DNA of 64,000 nt from Pyrenochaeta sp. MPI-SDFR-AT-0127 (lineage: Eukaryota > Ascomycota > Dothideomycetes > Pleosporales > Cucurbitariaceae). Each line of letters opens with the position of its first letter. The stretch's first letter is position 1. A model generated the notes under the pieces. The model was not told where the DNA came from and searched no databases. It saw only the letters and a program-made list of their open reading frames with translations. This document shows, in pieces, positions 41,412 through 52,422 of the stretch. The position numbers and the translations under genes were made by a program. The stretch lies in the NCBI GenBank assembly GCA_020747015.1, contig JAGTJM010000012.1:620001-684000 (forward strand), in the 5' to 3' direction.

Positions 41412-43562
41412 TCAAGAGAACCAAACCCAACTGCCAAATCCTACACTCTCTAACAACAGTACCAGTATCCCAATTGCAGTTCCACTACCAACTCTGTCAC
41501 TCCTCTCCCGACTTAATTGCATTCGAACACCCGTGCCGGCGACACCTAGGAAAACCCACAGTAGTGCTGCTGTTACACTCACTACTAGCATTATTGTAAG
41601 AGCCAGGAGAATGCGGAAGGTAGAAAGCGATTGAACGAACTGGATGGTTGTGATTGCGTCGCATACGGAAGTCGAGGGAGCAGAGACTTCAGAATAAGGG
41701 CTGAATGCTGATTTCCTTTCATGCTTTCGTGGAGAGCCAAGACTACTTGCACGCCTGTGAGGCGAACGAGTCGACGGACGGCGCCTCCTTGACAGAGATG
41801 GTTGAGAGCCATTTGCTGCTGCGACTCTTCGCGCCCAGTGTACCCAAGTGTACCTCGCCTTTCCGGTAGCGGGTCTCTTGTATATCTTCATCAAAGCCAC
41901 TTCCGTGAACGGAGATTTCAAATCCACAGTACTGTCAATGCCTTCTCCAGTTGCCAGGAACCCTGATGTGGCGTGACCAAAATCAGAATTTGGTGATATA
42001 ATGCAACCACTCCATATACTAGTTTGCCCCAGCTGGATGGATTTCAATTTGCGGGCGCTGAACGTGCGAATGAGCCAATTCCCGTACAGTTCGCGATATC
42101 CAGCTCTTAGACGCTCTGCGAAGAACTTGTCGTCGAATTCAACATCTCCACCGTCTTTCTTTCCCTCCCGATTCGGACTACTCGTCGTAAGATTACTGGG
42201 TACATCAATTCGTACGAGTTTCTGGCTTGCGTTCTCTTGACTGCCCCATCTCCACACTTGTCTCCGCAAACTCAGCCAAATGGCACTCTCGTCTCCTTCT
42301 CTTCCAGACCCAGCACGACTTCGAAAGATACCTTGCGCATCTTCGTTTCTCTCCAGTCGGCTGCGCAAATCGTACTCTCCTCCACTTGCCACAAGCCCCA
42401 GAATGTGCTTGCCTTTTTTATCATCGTGCTCTTTCCTCGAAGTTTTCTCTCCGTAGCCACTATCTAACCTCGTAAACTCACCTGAGACTTGGTCATTCCC
42501 TCCGTCTGCACCGCATTGTCGAGGCCTTGATTTCGGCTTGGGAAACTCCTTTTTCGCTGTAAAGGGGTATGGTGTTTTAATGAAATGGCTCGGCAAATGA
42601 GCTGGTCGTTCGGGGTCGGCGGTTAAGAGAGGAGAAAGCTTGATGTGCCGATCAGCGGTGAAAGAAGTCTTCTTTGGAAGGTCAGGTGTAGTGGCTGAAA
42701 GAAGGTACGAACGCCCTTGCGATTTTGAGAGGCTGCCTGATGGTGTCAGAGATTCTAGCGCCCGCATAGTCATAACATGCGCATCGATAATCGAGTCGGC
42801 TATCATGCTTTCTGATGTATTCCTCCTACGGTGACTCTTGAAGCTGTTGCTTCGCGGTAAGCCAGTGGAAGCCTCGCTTGCCCTCTGACTGGGAAGCGGC
42901 TTTGGCAGCTCAGCCAGCGGTAGAGCATCTTCCGAGACGTTGCTCCCTACTGATCCTCTAGGTGTACCCGTACTTGATCCAGTATGTACAACACGGACCT
43001 TGTCTCTACCCAGCCGCTTTAGAGACATCTCTCTTGCTTTTTTAGAGGCTCTGTCATTGATTGGACTTGCGGCTTGATCACCTTCAATACCTAGCCCTGA
43101 GTCATGAATAGGAAGTTGATTGAACGTTGGCAGCGCCGTCAAGGCACTCCTTTCCCTACTCCTCCCTCTCATTTTCTGCCTCCTATTATCTGGTCCGGGA
43201 CCCAAATCTGTCAGTCCAGTTCCTTCTGCCTCGGGAAATATTTGCGTCACGTCTCCTTCGCTATCCTCCCAGTCCGAACCAGACGAGCCATCATCGAAGA
43301 AGTCAACGCCAGGCTGCATACCTCTTTCCATACTCTTGCTCATAGACGGATGTATGGAGCCTCTACGGATAGGTACAGGGTCAACAATACGAGGCGAAGA
43401 CGCTGGACTGGATGATATCTTCGTTGAGGGATGGTGAAAAAAGATTGTTTGTGTTGCGTCCGATGCGCTAGGCACGATTGCGGGTGATATGGGAGGGTGC
43501 TTGCGGGAAGAAGCTCTCGATAAAGGGATTTGAGATGATCTCTGGGATTGAGTGGCCTCCAT
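41412..43562 (-). CDS. fungal membrane protein of unknown function
   Basis: 716 residues in one exon. The first 400 or so residues are disordered, rich in Ser, Arg and Pro, with many likely phosphorylation sites (for example SFKSHRRRNTSES) and an acidic patch GSDWEDSEGD. A more ordered segment follows (DDKFFAERLRAGYRELYGNW, SARKLKSIQLGQTSIWSG), and ALMKIYKRPATGKARYTWVH. Two hydrophobic helices close the protein (about 645-667, LTIMLVVSVTAALLWVF; about 695-716, IGILVLLLESVGFGSW). The hairpin at the C-terminus suggests a tail-anchored protein with its bulk in the cytosol. The family seems restricted to filamentous fungi; the function is unknown. Confidence 0.82.
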   Translation of the reverse strand: MEATQSQRSSQIPLSRASSRKHPPISPAIVPSASDATQTIFFHHPSTKISSSPASSPRIVDPVPIRRGSIHPSMSKSMERGMQPGVDFFDDGSSGSDWEDSEGDVTQIFPEAEGTGLTDLGPGPDNRRQKMRGRSRERSALTALPTFNQLPIHDSGLGIEGDQAASPINDRASKKAREMSLKRLGRDKVRVVHTGSSTGTPRGSVGSNVSEDALPLAELPKPLPSQRASEASTGLPRSNSFKSHRRRNTSESMIADSIIDAHVMTMRALESLTPSGSLSKSQGRSYLLSATTPDLPKKTSFTADRHIKLSPLLTADPERPAHLPSHFIKTPYPFTAKKEFPKPKSRPRQCGADGGNDQVSGEFTRLDSGYGEKTSRKEHDDKKGKHILGLVASGGEYDLRSRLERNEDAQGIFRSRAGSGREGDESAIWLSLRRQVWRWGSQENASQKLVRIDVPSNLTTSSPNREGKKDGGDVEFDDKFFAERLRAGYRELYGNWLIRTFSARKLKSIQLGQTSIWSGCIISPNSDFGHATSGFLATGEGIDSTVDLKSPFTEVALMKIYKRPATGKARYTWVHWARRVAAANGSQPSLSRRRRPSTRSPHRRASSLGSPRKHERKSAFSPYSEVSAPSTSVCDAITTIQFVQSLSTFRILLALTIMLVVSVTAALLWVFLGVAGTGVRMQLSRERSDRVGSGTAIGILVLLLESVGFGSWVWFS

Positions 43563-44227
43563 CTTCTTACAAATTCTTCCAAGGGTGTTGATGCGTAGAT
43601 ATAATGTATGAAGCCTCGAGCCTTCGGGGCTGCCTCAAGATACTACTTTTACTTCACACCGCGATCGGCAGGCTCACTAAGATAAAAACTAAAAGCTGAG
43701 ACGACGGCGAAAGTATTAGAACAAACGGATCTTTCGAAACAAAGACGTGAACAAGGTACTGAACGCAGAGATGTGGCGAGTGAAAAAACAGGTACTCCAT
43801 CGGGGCTTACCAAAACAAAGAAGGAACGTACGAGAAATTGCAGATCTGTTTCCGGTAACCATCTATTCCGAAAGTATGGTGGTGTCCGCATGAGGTTGGA
43901 ATGTTGGTAAGTGCTCACCAAACCGAGACCATGTTGTAGTCGCATTCCCCTGCCCTCCCTTCCGCAAATTGCAAGTGTGATGCATGTTCAGTAGCACGAA
44001 ATTAAAGGGGCTAGAAATCAGAGCGTAATCATTAAGAATAGTTCATATTGAGGTGAACGTAGAACCATTTCTAAGGAACCCTTGGTCTATATACGCGCTT
44101 TGGACGGGATTAAGAACGCCAAATGCGATGCCACCTAGCCTCTCAAGGACGGACATGGGATAAACGTGACAGAAAAGAGATACGTTGCCGAAGAAGGCCG
44201 TATGCACGGCGACGAAGCGACGAAGCT
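43563..44227. other. intergenic, no gene seen
   Basis: About 665 bases between the membrane-protein start and the carnitine carrier stop (both minus strand). No recognisable content. Confidence 0.5.
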
Positions 44228-45278
44228 TTACTCGCCGTCGCGATCGAACATTTTGGTCATCGCTTTTTGTGCGAGCTCTACCCCAGCGAACGTGGCCGCA
44301 TTGGCAGGGACCGCGCGTGCCATGGCTGGGCCGATACCAGGGAAGAAAGCCTTGAGGCCACCGCTTGCATGAATACCCTTGATTGTGCCGCTGATTGTAG
44401 GTCGTCCTTCAGCGCTCTGCAACCGGGATTTGATTGTGTCGATAGGGAACACAGGGATCCACATGGCAATACCAGCGGCTCCACCAGCAACCATGACTGC
44501 AGACATGCTCAGTGGCCCTGGCTGTCCAGTCACCGGATCCTTGGGTGTGAGCTTCCTCTTCACCGTCTCGTATGTCGCGAAGTAGAACGCAGACCCAGGT
44601 CCGTCACGGGCAAGTGTCATAGCAGAACCGCGGAACACTGAGCGAATGCCGCCTTCCTTATAGAGCTGTCTTACGACATCAACACCGCCAGAATATTTTG
44701 GCTTCTCGCCCGGTGCAAGTTGCTTCTGGCCCTGAATCTGCAACAGTACTTTAACACGCTCGAAAGGTGCAGTGATAATCGTCATGGGAATAGCGCTGAA
44801 GAAACCGGCGGCGGAGACCTGGGCAACGCTATACTGATTGTTCTTGACCTCTGAGACGCTGGAGACGATCTGTTTGCCTAGGTCATAGCCCCAAAATGAC
44901 ACAGCGACTATTTCCGATTAGCTATTGGGTTCTAAATTGACCGGCCAAAGCCACGATATGGAGATGCTCACACATTGGAGTAACACCAACTAATGGCGCA
45001 GATACACCTGCGTACAACCCTCTGGCAAGACCCTCTTTTGCGATTGTTTTCTTTACGACGTCCATTGCTCCACTGTATACGCCCTTCTCGGCGGTCTGCA
45101 TTCGTACCTTGACCAGATCGAACGGGTGACCCACGACCACTGCGCATACACCACCCACGCCTCCAGCTATCAGTGCGCGCAGCGACTGTAGCGAAGACTT
45201 TGACGCGGCCTTTACATCTTCCTTAAGCTCTTCTTTTGACGGTAACTTCTCGATTATGGAGTCTTTCGTGTCTGACAT
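44228..45278 (-). CDS. acuH: mitochondrial carnitine/acylcarnitine carrier
   Basis: Inner-membrane exchanger that moves acylcarnitine into mitochondria. It is the AcuH/Crc1 type needed for growth on acetate or fatty acids in fungi. Exons (minus strand) 45278..44972 and 44907..44228, intron 64 bases; 328 residues, normal for the family. The splice restores GVTPM-FAVSFWGYDLGK. The three carrier signatures are present: GHPFDLVKVRMQ, TAPFERVKVLLQ and FPIDTIKSRLQ. The loops GVYSGAMDVVKKTI and YSGGVDVVRQLYKEGG fit carnitine carriers. The symbol follows Aspergillus naming. Confidence 0.93.
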
Positions 45279-46278
45279 CGTGGGGGCCGCAGTGTGACGT
45301 GGGGCGCTTCTGACCAGAGGGAAGGAATTGCGCTCTCTATACGCGAAGCAGTGCTCGGAGAGACTGGCTGGAGTGTCGCACTAACAGTAGCGATAGAATA
45401 GACACAAAGATAAGGTTGAAAATTCAGAGCGATTTGGCTGAAAGCAAAAGTTGTTTAGGCATGTGAGCTCCAGTTCTCCGAATCTTGGCTCACGTCGACG
45501 CCGAGTGGCTCGGCTGGGAGCTCTCTGTGTGCCGAGGCAATGCATTTGCAGTACTCGGGTATGTTCCATGACCACTCGCTTTGCGTTTTCCAGATTGCGC
45601 GCGTTAAACTACCATTCGTTATCCATAGCGAAGATTCATCTGGACGAAGGGCTGGGAACAGTGTGGAAGGGGTGAAGAAGCAATCACCGTGGTTCATGGT
45701 TGTGGCTTTGCGGGATGCACGATCATCCGGTCCAACGGCTGACCAGCAGGTGCATTCAGGGTACCTGCTTACCCTGTCACTGTGCTCGGCTATATTTACT
45801 CATGGGACAGTGGATATCGAGCTTGCGTTGATCGCCCTCGATTTCAAATCTTGTGAAAGTCTGGAAATTCCACCTAAAGCCGGCATGGCGGCCATCGTCC
45901 ATATCCCTGTGTTCGTAACCAGTATTATTGCAAGACTTCAGAAGAATTTCACGATACGTATTCGGCCATTAAACCTCCCTTTAAACTCGTCCTGCCTCCC
46001 TCGAAGCATTAGTGTGGCATTTAACAATATGCTTGTATTTTGCTGGCTGTTTTAAACTGTGCTGTAGTACTACCGTAGGAGAGATCATTGTTGAATTGGT
46101 CGATCATCGACAGATTGACTGTTCTTTTTGGGCTTTTCAGATGATGAAGTTATCCAGGTATCCTCCTCGCAAGATGTGCTCGAGAGCCCAAGGAACACCT
46201 GTCACATAGACCATCTTTTTACTACCGTCTATATCCAAATCACGCACCACATTAGCGCCTTTTCTTGCGCTTCTTGCT
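45279..46278. other. 1 kb intergenic, no gene seen
   Basis: Between the carnitine carrier start and the peroxiredoxin stop. A 171-codon plus-strand frame (45540..46055) has no family features and is rejected. The rest shows nothing. Confidence 0.5.
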
Positions 46279-47166
46279 CTATTTCCCAACGTTTGTGAAC
46301 CTCAGATACTTCTTCACCTCCCTGACCTCTCCAAACTTCTTTCTGGCATCCTCTGTGCTAACTGTAGGCGGCACAATCACGTCCTCGCCAGCAGTCCAGT
46401 TGATTGGTGTGGCAACTCCTTTTTTGTCCCCGGTTTGCAGGCTGTCAATAACCCTCAGCACCTCTGCTGTGTTCCTACCTGTACTAGCGGGATACAGCAT
46501 TGTCAGCCGGATCTTCTTAGCCGGATCAATTATGAAGACAGAACGGATGGTGAATGCAATGCCACCGGTCTTAGAGAGGGCGTCGAGGTCGTCTTGAGAG
46601 ATCATGTCATAGAGGAAGGCCACTTTGCGGTCGGCGTCGGCAATGATGGGGAATTTGACAGTCGTGTTACCAATCTCGTTGATGTCGGATATCCATTGGT
46701 CGTGCGAAGACAGGTCGTTGGCGCTCTAAAGCCAGGTCAGCGCCATATTCAGAAATACTCGTCAAGATTCGGAGTTTCCTACCAGACCAATCATCTGCAC
46801 GCCACGGGCATCGAATTCGTCCTTTAGCTTTGCGAACGCTCCCAGCTCCGTAGTGCATACTGGGGTGAAGTCTGCTGGATGGGAGAAGAGAATGGTCCAT
46901 TTGTTGTCCAAGAAGTTGTGAAAATCAAGGTCTCCATGTGTCGTCTGTGCCTGGAAGTTGGGCGCTACCATTCAGTAAGCTGTGAATGTCTTCGCGATAC
47001 CAATCTCCATCATACCAATTGAGCCCAGCCTCAGTCGCGGTTGCTCAGCAGGGACCGCGAGACCACGACGAAGCCATGGGGTAGCAGCGGAGCGCTGGAC
47101 GCTCAATACCGGTCGCGCGCTGGAGCGGAGAACTCGAGAAGCCACACGGGGAACGAATGAAGCCAT
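46279..47166 (-). CDS. PRX1: mitochondrial 1-Cys peroxiredoxin
   Basis: Thiol peroxidase of the Prx6/Prx1 group that reduces hydroperoxides in mitochondria. Exons (minus strand) 47166..47016, 46964..46783 and 46725..46279; 259 residues. The first 45 residues are an Arg/Ser-rich targeting sequence (MASFVPRVASRVLRSSAR). The peroxidatic motif is SHPADFTPVCTTELG with Cys87; SANDLSSHDQWISDI and VFIIDPAKKIRLTMLYP are 1-Cys type. NWTAGEDVIVPPTVS is the typical C-terminal arm. Introns are 51 and 57 bases. An unspliced frame of exon 1 would stop after 64 residues. The symbol is by similarity to yeast. Confidence 0.94.
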
Positions 47167-47695
47167 TTCAAGGTTTCAGTTGGCAGTATCAGATCGTTGA
47201 TGGGTACCTCGTAGCTGTTCCCAGCGCGCGTGCAGTGAATCGCAAAAGACCTTGTCAAATTGAGCATTTTCAATGGCGTCATTCCGAACCGGAACGCAAA
47301 GCCGGGCCGGCTGCGACTTCCTCTACTTGGTCGTTCGAGCACACAGTCTTTTTTCAACAGCGGAGCTACAGTGAATATCTTCGAGAGGAAACTATCGAAA
47401 GCTCCAAAAAATACACACTTCGGCCACGCGAGCAGGATGCCACCAAGCCGAACGCCATCCATGACGTCATGTTTGATGTGTCCGTGCTCAAGCTTCCATA
47501 TGAAACTTGGACATGGTGAGCTGGGGGTGACAGGGACAGCTTCAACGGCTAGGGTTAAAAGCTACTGCAAGCCCCGCGCAGCATCCTAGAGCTGGTGCAT
47601 CCTATCCGTATGCTGCCTGAAGGCTGTTGAGCCCAGTACTCCATTCCTTGGCTGTACACCAACACTCAACTCCAGGACGCCACAATCCCTTCAAG
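47167..47695. other. divergent intergenic region
   Basis: About 530 bases between the peroxiredoxin start (minus) and the next start (plus); two promoters. No other content is recognised. Confidence 0.5.
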
Positions 47696-48853
47696 ATGTC
47701 CATCACGTCCTTTGATCAAACCGGCGGCAGCTTTCTCAAGTTCAATTCCAGCCCACCACGCATCTACCTCACCAGTAATTCACCAGCCTCGGAAAAATCC
47801 CTCCTGGCATGGAAAGAAGAAGGATTCGACGCACAATACCTCCCGTACAGCCCTTCGAACCAGGCAGCTTATACTCGCTCACTCAGAGCACTTAGTGAGT
47901 CTCTGAACCTGGGCGAACAGTATGCCATAATAGCATACGGGGAAGCAGCAAGCGTGGTGCTCAAAACAGCTATGAAGCCATTGGCAAAATGCTGTGCCAT
48001 CATTGCCTTCTATCCCCCGCTATTACCGAGTCCAAAGACAATGTATCCGAATTCACATCAGCTGCAGGTACACGTCGCAGGGTTGAGTCAATCCAGCCCA
48101 AGGCCAGAGATGTGCCACTGGAAATTGTATCGATACGACAACAGCGCTACAGGATTTGCTGATCCGTCATCGGACGCATATTCAGAGGTAGAGGCAAATT
48201 TATCATGGAGTAGAGCACTGGCCTGTGTGCGCAAGGGTTTCAACAGAAATGTTGATCTTGAGTCGGTTGTACAGAACGCACAGAACGCGAAGTATGAGGA
48301 TGATGTTCCGGAGCGTGCCAGTATGGCTGTTGTCCAAACCATGACGCAGAATAGTGCGCATGTCACCATCTTGCCAACACTAGAGGGAGGGGTCGGACGG
48401 AAGAAGCTCGAAGAGTTTTACAGAGAATTTTTCGTTCCCAGTCTAGTGGAAGATTTCGAGATCCGGCTGGTTTCGAGGACGATTGGTGTAGACCGTGTCG
48501 TGGATGAGATGGTCGTGTCGTTCACCCATTCAGATGAGGTCGACTGGATACTACCCGGCGTATCACCCACTGATAAATTTGTCGAGATACCAATGGTCAG
48601 CATAGTGGCTATTAGAGGGGGCAAGCTTGTTTCCGAGCACATGTACTGGGATCAAGCATCGGTCTTGTTACAAGTTGGCTTGCTAGACCCTAAAGCGGTA
48701 CCAAAAAAATTCAAAGACAAGGGTTTGAAGAGATTGCCAGTTGTAGGAGGAGATGCCGCAAAACAGCTGGTCGAACCGCGGCAGCAAAGGTACAACAAGT
48801 TGTTGCAGGAGCATGGGCTGATGAGCGGCCTTGGTGGGATGAACGGTAATTAA
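47696..48853 (+). CDS. dienelactone-hydrolase-like plus SnoaL-like fusion
   Basis: 385 residues, one exon, start MSITSFDQTGGSFLK. The first half follows an alpha/beta-hydrolase plan (ARNs of the kind RIYLTSNSPASEKS, IIAYGEAASVVLKTAM, AIIAFYPPLLP). It resembles dienelactone hydrolases, but the nucleophile position in AYGEAA holds Glu, not Cys or Ser, so catalysis by the standard route is doubtful. The second half is a SnoaL/NTF2-like domain: LEEFYREFFVPSL, VVDEMVVSFTHSDEVDWILPG, VAIRGGKLVSEHMYWDQASV. This pairing occurs in fungal carboxymethylenebutenolidase-like proteins. Cytosolic, substrate unknown. An in-frame ATG 69 bases upstream is less likely. Confidence 0.8.
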   Translation: MSITSFDQTGGSFLKFNSSPPRIYLTSNSPASEKSLLAWKEEGFDAQYLPYSPSNQAAYTRSLRALSESLNLGEQYAIIAYGEAASVVLKTAMKPLAKCCAIIAFYPPLLPSPKTMYPNSHQLQVHVAGLSQSSPRPEMCHWKLYRYDNSATGFADPSSDAYSEVEANLSWSRALACVRKGFNRNVDLESVVQNAQNAKYEDDVPERASMAVVQTMTQNSAHVTILPTLEGGVGRKKLEEFYREFFVPSLVEDFEIRLVSRTIGVDRVVDEMVVSFTHSDEVDWILPGVSPTDKFVEIPMVSIVAIRGGKLVSEHMYWDQASVLLQVGLLDPKAVPKKFKDKGLKRLPVVGGDAAKQLVEPRQQRYNKLLQEHGLMSGLGGMNGN

Positions 48854-48908
48854 AATCTGTCCCGCATTGGCAGTTGCCTCAATGCAGTGTTTCGATATGC
48901 GGCGCATG

Positions 48909-50183
48909 TCAGCCGATAAAACTACATGTCGGTAGTTTGTATTTATTGAGAACCCAGTATTTCCGCCTCACCCCTTCCCATTCGCCTTGCTCATCCAGAT
49001 CTGGCACAGGTACCGTTTCCCACTCGGTGTCGAAGCCTGCTTCAAAGAGGTCGATTTCTACAATCTTATTGTAGACATCATATGCTACCTGTCGATCTGC
49101 ACCCATTCCGTTGAAAAACCCAAACTTTCCTCCATCGCCATCTGGACCACCCGCAGGATCAAGAAGTCCAATGACATACTCAGTGAAGAACTCTCTCAGC
49201 GCCTTGTATTCCTCGGCGAAGGTGTCGAAGTAGATCGCATCGAATAAGTCACCCTTCTCGACAAGGTTAGGTACGATATCCTGCCATCGTCCTTCATGAA
49301 TGACAACACCGCTCTTCTCGTGCCATCCCTGATCTTTCATGTGCTTAATGACATCCGGGTGGGCTTCGATGATGTGATGCGACACAGGCTGTTTTTCCTG
49401 AAAAATACCATCGACAATTCCCATTCCGTGACCAACATTGAGAACTCGGAGACCGGATGCTGGTAGCAAGAGTTCTGCTGAGCGTCGCATCAATGTCCTC
49501 TCCCATTCCATCATGACTCCATTCGCAGAGCCATCCAATATTCGATCACGATCGAAAGTGAGAGTTGACGCAAGGTAGTTTGGATTCTCGGTCGACTGGT
49601 CACCCTGTCCATCCCCTTGGATTACGTCTACAGCTCTGATGTCTTCGTCTGACCCAAAATCGTTGTTCTGTTGCTCTTCTTCTTCTTCGTCCTCATCCTC
49701 GTCCTCGTCCGACTCTGCATCTCCGAGCGGCTGATATTCGTCTAGTCGACTCAACAGCAACTCAGCCCGCACGCCAGCGTCCACACAGAGCTCATATAGT
49801 TCCTTCAAACCAAGTCTATGTGCAATACATCCCGGAGTCTCGCCATTCATATCCAAATCGTTCCATATCGCGCCGTTCTCGAAGAGCAGCTTTATTGTTT
49901 TCGTGGCAGCCTCGATCTCTTGTTGTCTCTTCTCAGTCGCGCCATTTGTATCACCATTCATACTGTCGTTGACATGATCCTTCTCATCGCCATACTCGGT
50001 TTCGCAAGCAGCAATCGCGGCGTGCAAGGGCGTGAAACCGGTCTCACTATCTTGGACGTTTGCGGAGGAGTTGCGGAGGAGGTTTCGAAGTGATGAGACA
50101 TCGTGGTTCGCAGCAGCAAGTAGAATGCTTTGCGTTTGCAAGTCTGTCTCAACATCAAATGCAGGGTCATCCATTGCGGTCAT
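48909..50183 (-). CDS. RMT2: protein arginine N-methyltransferase 2 (delta-NG type)
   Basis: Type IV arginine methyltransferase that modifies the delta nitrogen of arginine, in yeast on ribosomal protein L12. 424 residues, one exon; a second ATG three codons in is equally possible. An ankyrin segment lies at about 20-140 (TGFTPLHAAIAACETEYG, IKLLFENGAIWNDLDMNG). It is followed by an acidic run (about 158-172) and the Rossmann methyltransferase domain (LRVLNVGHGMGIVDG at about 245-259, HHIIEAHPDVIKHM, FDAIYFDTFAEEYKAL). The C-terminus is FEAGFDTEWETVPVPDL and KYWVLNKYKLP. Length and order match Rmt2. Confidence 0.93.
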   Translation of the reverse strand: MTAMDDPAFDVETDLQTQSILLAAANHDVSSLRNLLRNSSANVQDSETGFTPLHAAIAACETEYGDEKDHVNDSMNGDTNGATEKRQQEIEAATKTIKLLFENGAIWNDLDMNGETPGCIAHRLGLKELYELCVDAGVRAELLLSRLDEYQPLGDAESDEDEDEDEEEEEQQNNDFGSDEDIRAVDVIQGDGQGDQSTENPNYLASTLTFDRDRILDGSANGVMMEWERTLMRRSAELLLPASGLRVLNVGHGMGIVDGIFQEKQPVSHHIIEAHPDVIKHMKDQGWHEKSGVVIHEGRWQDIVPNLVEKGDLFDAIYFDTFAEEYKALREFFTEYVIGLLDPAGGPDGDGGKFGFFNGMGADRQVAYDVYNKIVEIDLFEAGFDTEWETVPVPDLDEQGEWEGVRRKYWVLNKYKLPTCSFIG

Positions 50184-50697
50184 ATGGACTGAATCAATGT
50201 TAATATTGTGACGAGGGGTCGAATGTTGCGGGGGTCGGGAAATTTCTTGATACGCGAGTCATGCAGGGTCCGTCTTTGCAGTTGTCAATGTCATTCGTCA
50301 AGAGGGCAACCGAAATTCGTGTCTAGCTTCCTTTTGACAGAAACGATGGACATTGAAAGGTCAACTTGGTTGGAACGCCCATGGATCCTAAAGGAAAGCG
50401 CTTGGTCTAGGCTTGGTCTACTTTGAATCATGGCCATTAACCAAGGTTATCACAGGCAAGGATCCAGCCTCGCACAGCTTGTCCATTGGTGGATGTTGCA
50501 TTGAAGTCACGATAGAGGAGACAACGGCCATTTGAAGTAGTCATTATAGCATATTATATGCCTGGGTATACATTACTGGAACAAGTTAAATTCTTCCGTG
50601 CCCAATGGCCGTAGTTTTTCCAGTGTAATTATATCGCCCTATTGAAAGACACCCACCGCGCCAGGGGCCCAGACTCTGTCGCAAATCTCAGCCAACC
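50184..50697. other. intergenic, no gene seen
   Basis: About 510 bases with the RMT2 promoter and the GH43 3' region. Confidence 0.5.
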
Positions 50698-51852
50698 CTA
50701 CTGGCCGCTAGGAACATCATATGGTCCATAGCCGGGCTTGGGGAAGTTCGGCGAACCGTCTTCGTTCCAACCAAACTTCTGAGCGCGGATCGTGCGTGCA
50801 CTCCATCCGTTGGTAGGATCGCGCATGCCGTGGTACACAATCCAGTCCTCGCTGCCATCAGGAGAAGTCGTGAATGAAGCGTGGCCCACACCGTAGGCGG
50901 ACTCGCTTGGATTCTGGTAGAAGACAGGGTATGGATGCTTGCGCCAATCCCCGGGGTTCATTGGATCATCGCCAATGAGCTCGAGCTGCGCAAGACAGTA
51001 ATTACGGTTATCAGATCGGGCAGCGCTGTATATGAGGAACTGCTGGCCAGTTGTGGGATTGGTGAGTTGCTGAGGACCCTCGTTAGAGGAGAGACGATCG
51101 TTGCTCGCGCGGCCGAAAGGCGTCTTCTCCCATGCATATTCTGGGACAGAGATGATCTGGCGCTCGGAGAAGGGCGAAGAGACAGTCCAGGGGTTTTCCA
51201 TTTTTGTGATACACAGGTTTGCTGGCCAGCCATCATACTGGCGATGCCAGCATGAGTAGATGTGGTACAGCTGCTCCTTGTGTTGGAAGTAGGTTCCGTC
51301 TATAGCGAATTGGTTGTAGGTATCAAGCTCGGCCTTGTACTCGTACTTGGCCTCCCAAGGGTCAGATCCTTTGCCTTCCACGACGAACATCCTATGGTGG
51401 ACGGCTGGACAGTTGTACTCGCACCACATCTCAATCTCTGGAGGAGGAGAGTCGTTGCGTGGGTCGGCTGTGAAGATCACGTACCAGCTACCATCAAGGC
51501 TGTGGATCTCAGGAGCCCAGAGGTCGGTCGAGTAGTTCATACCAGGTGGGGGCTGGAAGACCAACTTGGATTCGGCGCTGCTCCAGTCCGTGAGAGACTT
51601 GCTGCGGAAGAGTCGTAAGTCAACATTATTGGTGTAGGTTAGGTAGTAGTAGCCATCATGGCGAAACATCCATCTAATCTGTTCAGCATGATCAAACTTT
51701 CTGATTTTCGGTTCTTTTGCTTACGGATCTGCACCTCCATTGACAATCGGGTTCGTGAAGGTGGTCGAGTTGGTGGTCGAGTTGCTTGGGGACGAGTAGC
51801 ACTGGCAGAGTCCAAGCACAGCAAGAGCTGCAATAAATGACATCCCGAACAT
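50698..51852 (-). CDS. secreted glycoside hydrolase family 43
   Basis: Extracellular enzyme of the GH43 five-bladed propeller family (arabinan or arabinoxylan side chains). Exons (minus strand) 51852..51725 and 51673..50698, intron 51 bases, 367 residues. The signal peptide is MFGMSFIAALAVLGLCQC. The catalytic triad can be placed: Asp in NPIVNGGADPW (base, at the splice junction), Asp in STDLWAPEIH (pKa modulator) and Glu in LSSNEGPQQL (acid). YYYLTYTNN, WYVIFTADPR and GHASFTTSPDG also fit. A TATA box (minus strand TATATAAAAA, 51955..51946) lies about 95 bases before the ATG. The substrate is not settled by sequence. Confidence 0.92.
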
Positions 51853-52422
51853 GCTGGTGATTCGCAATGGCAGCAAGAAAGGGTTGGATGGGAAAGGTGA
51901 GGCGGGAAGAGAGGCCAATGACAAGGAAGTCAATTGGCGGGGAATGTTTTTATATATTGAGAGGTGGAGCGGGGAAATTGCGGGACAGGAAGGTGAAGGG
52001 GTGCAGAACTATGGGGATCTGCACGAGCGTGTGTGTGTAACCCTTAGTGGAGCTTTCACTACAGAGAGACGCGTTTGTCCACCATGGTGTGCAACGCTCC
52101 TCCAGCAAAGTCAGGTCTTGGGGCAGTAAAAGGGAGTGGATTGAGTTCTTGACCCAGTCACTGCGATGACAGTGTTAGCAAGGGCATGCTCCCAACGACC
52201 CCTGGAAACCGACTTGGACAGTGTAAACGTCGAGACGAGGCGCCGCCCGCAAGACTCAGTGAAGGATACTCGGCAATACGCTGAGAGCGGGTTCTGTTCT
52301 GTGCCTGGAGTGACGTCGCACCCTGCTAGTTGCCGCCAATGCGAGCCGATGCCGACCATGGCCTTGGCACGCCTTTTCCCCCAGACATGCAATTCCATGC
52401 ACTCTTGCCGCCAATACAGAAG
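51853..52422. promoter_or_regulatory. divergent promoter GH43 / RED-like gene
   Basis: About 570 bases. It contains the GH43 TATA box at 51946-51955 with CCAAT-like words near it (51914, 51931). No extra gene is seen. Confidence 0.55.

Noticed and set aside
45540..46055. 171-codon plus-strand open frame in the intergenic space between carnitine carrier and peroxiredoxin.
   Set aside because: No domain, signal or composition of a real protein; no splice partners; likely chance.
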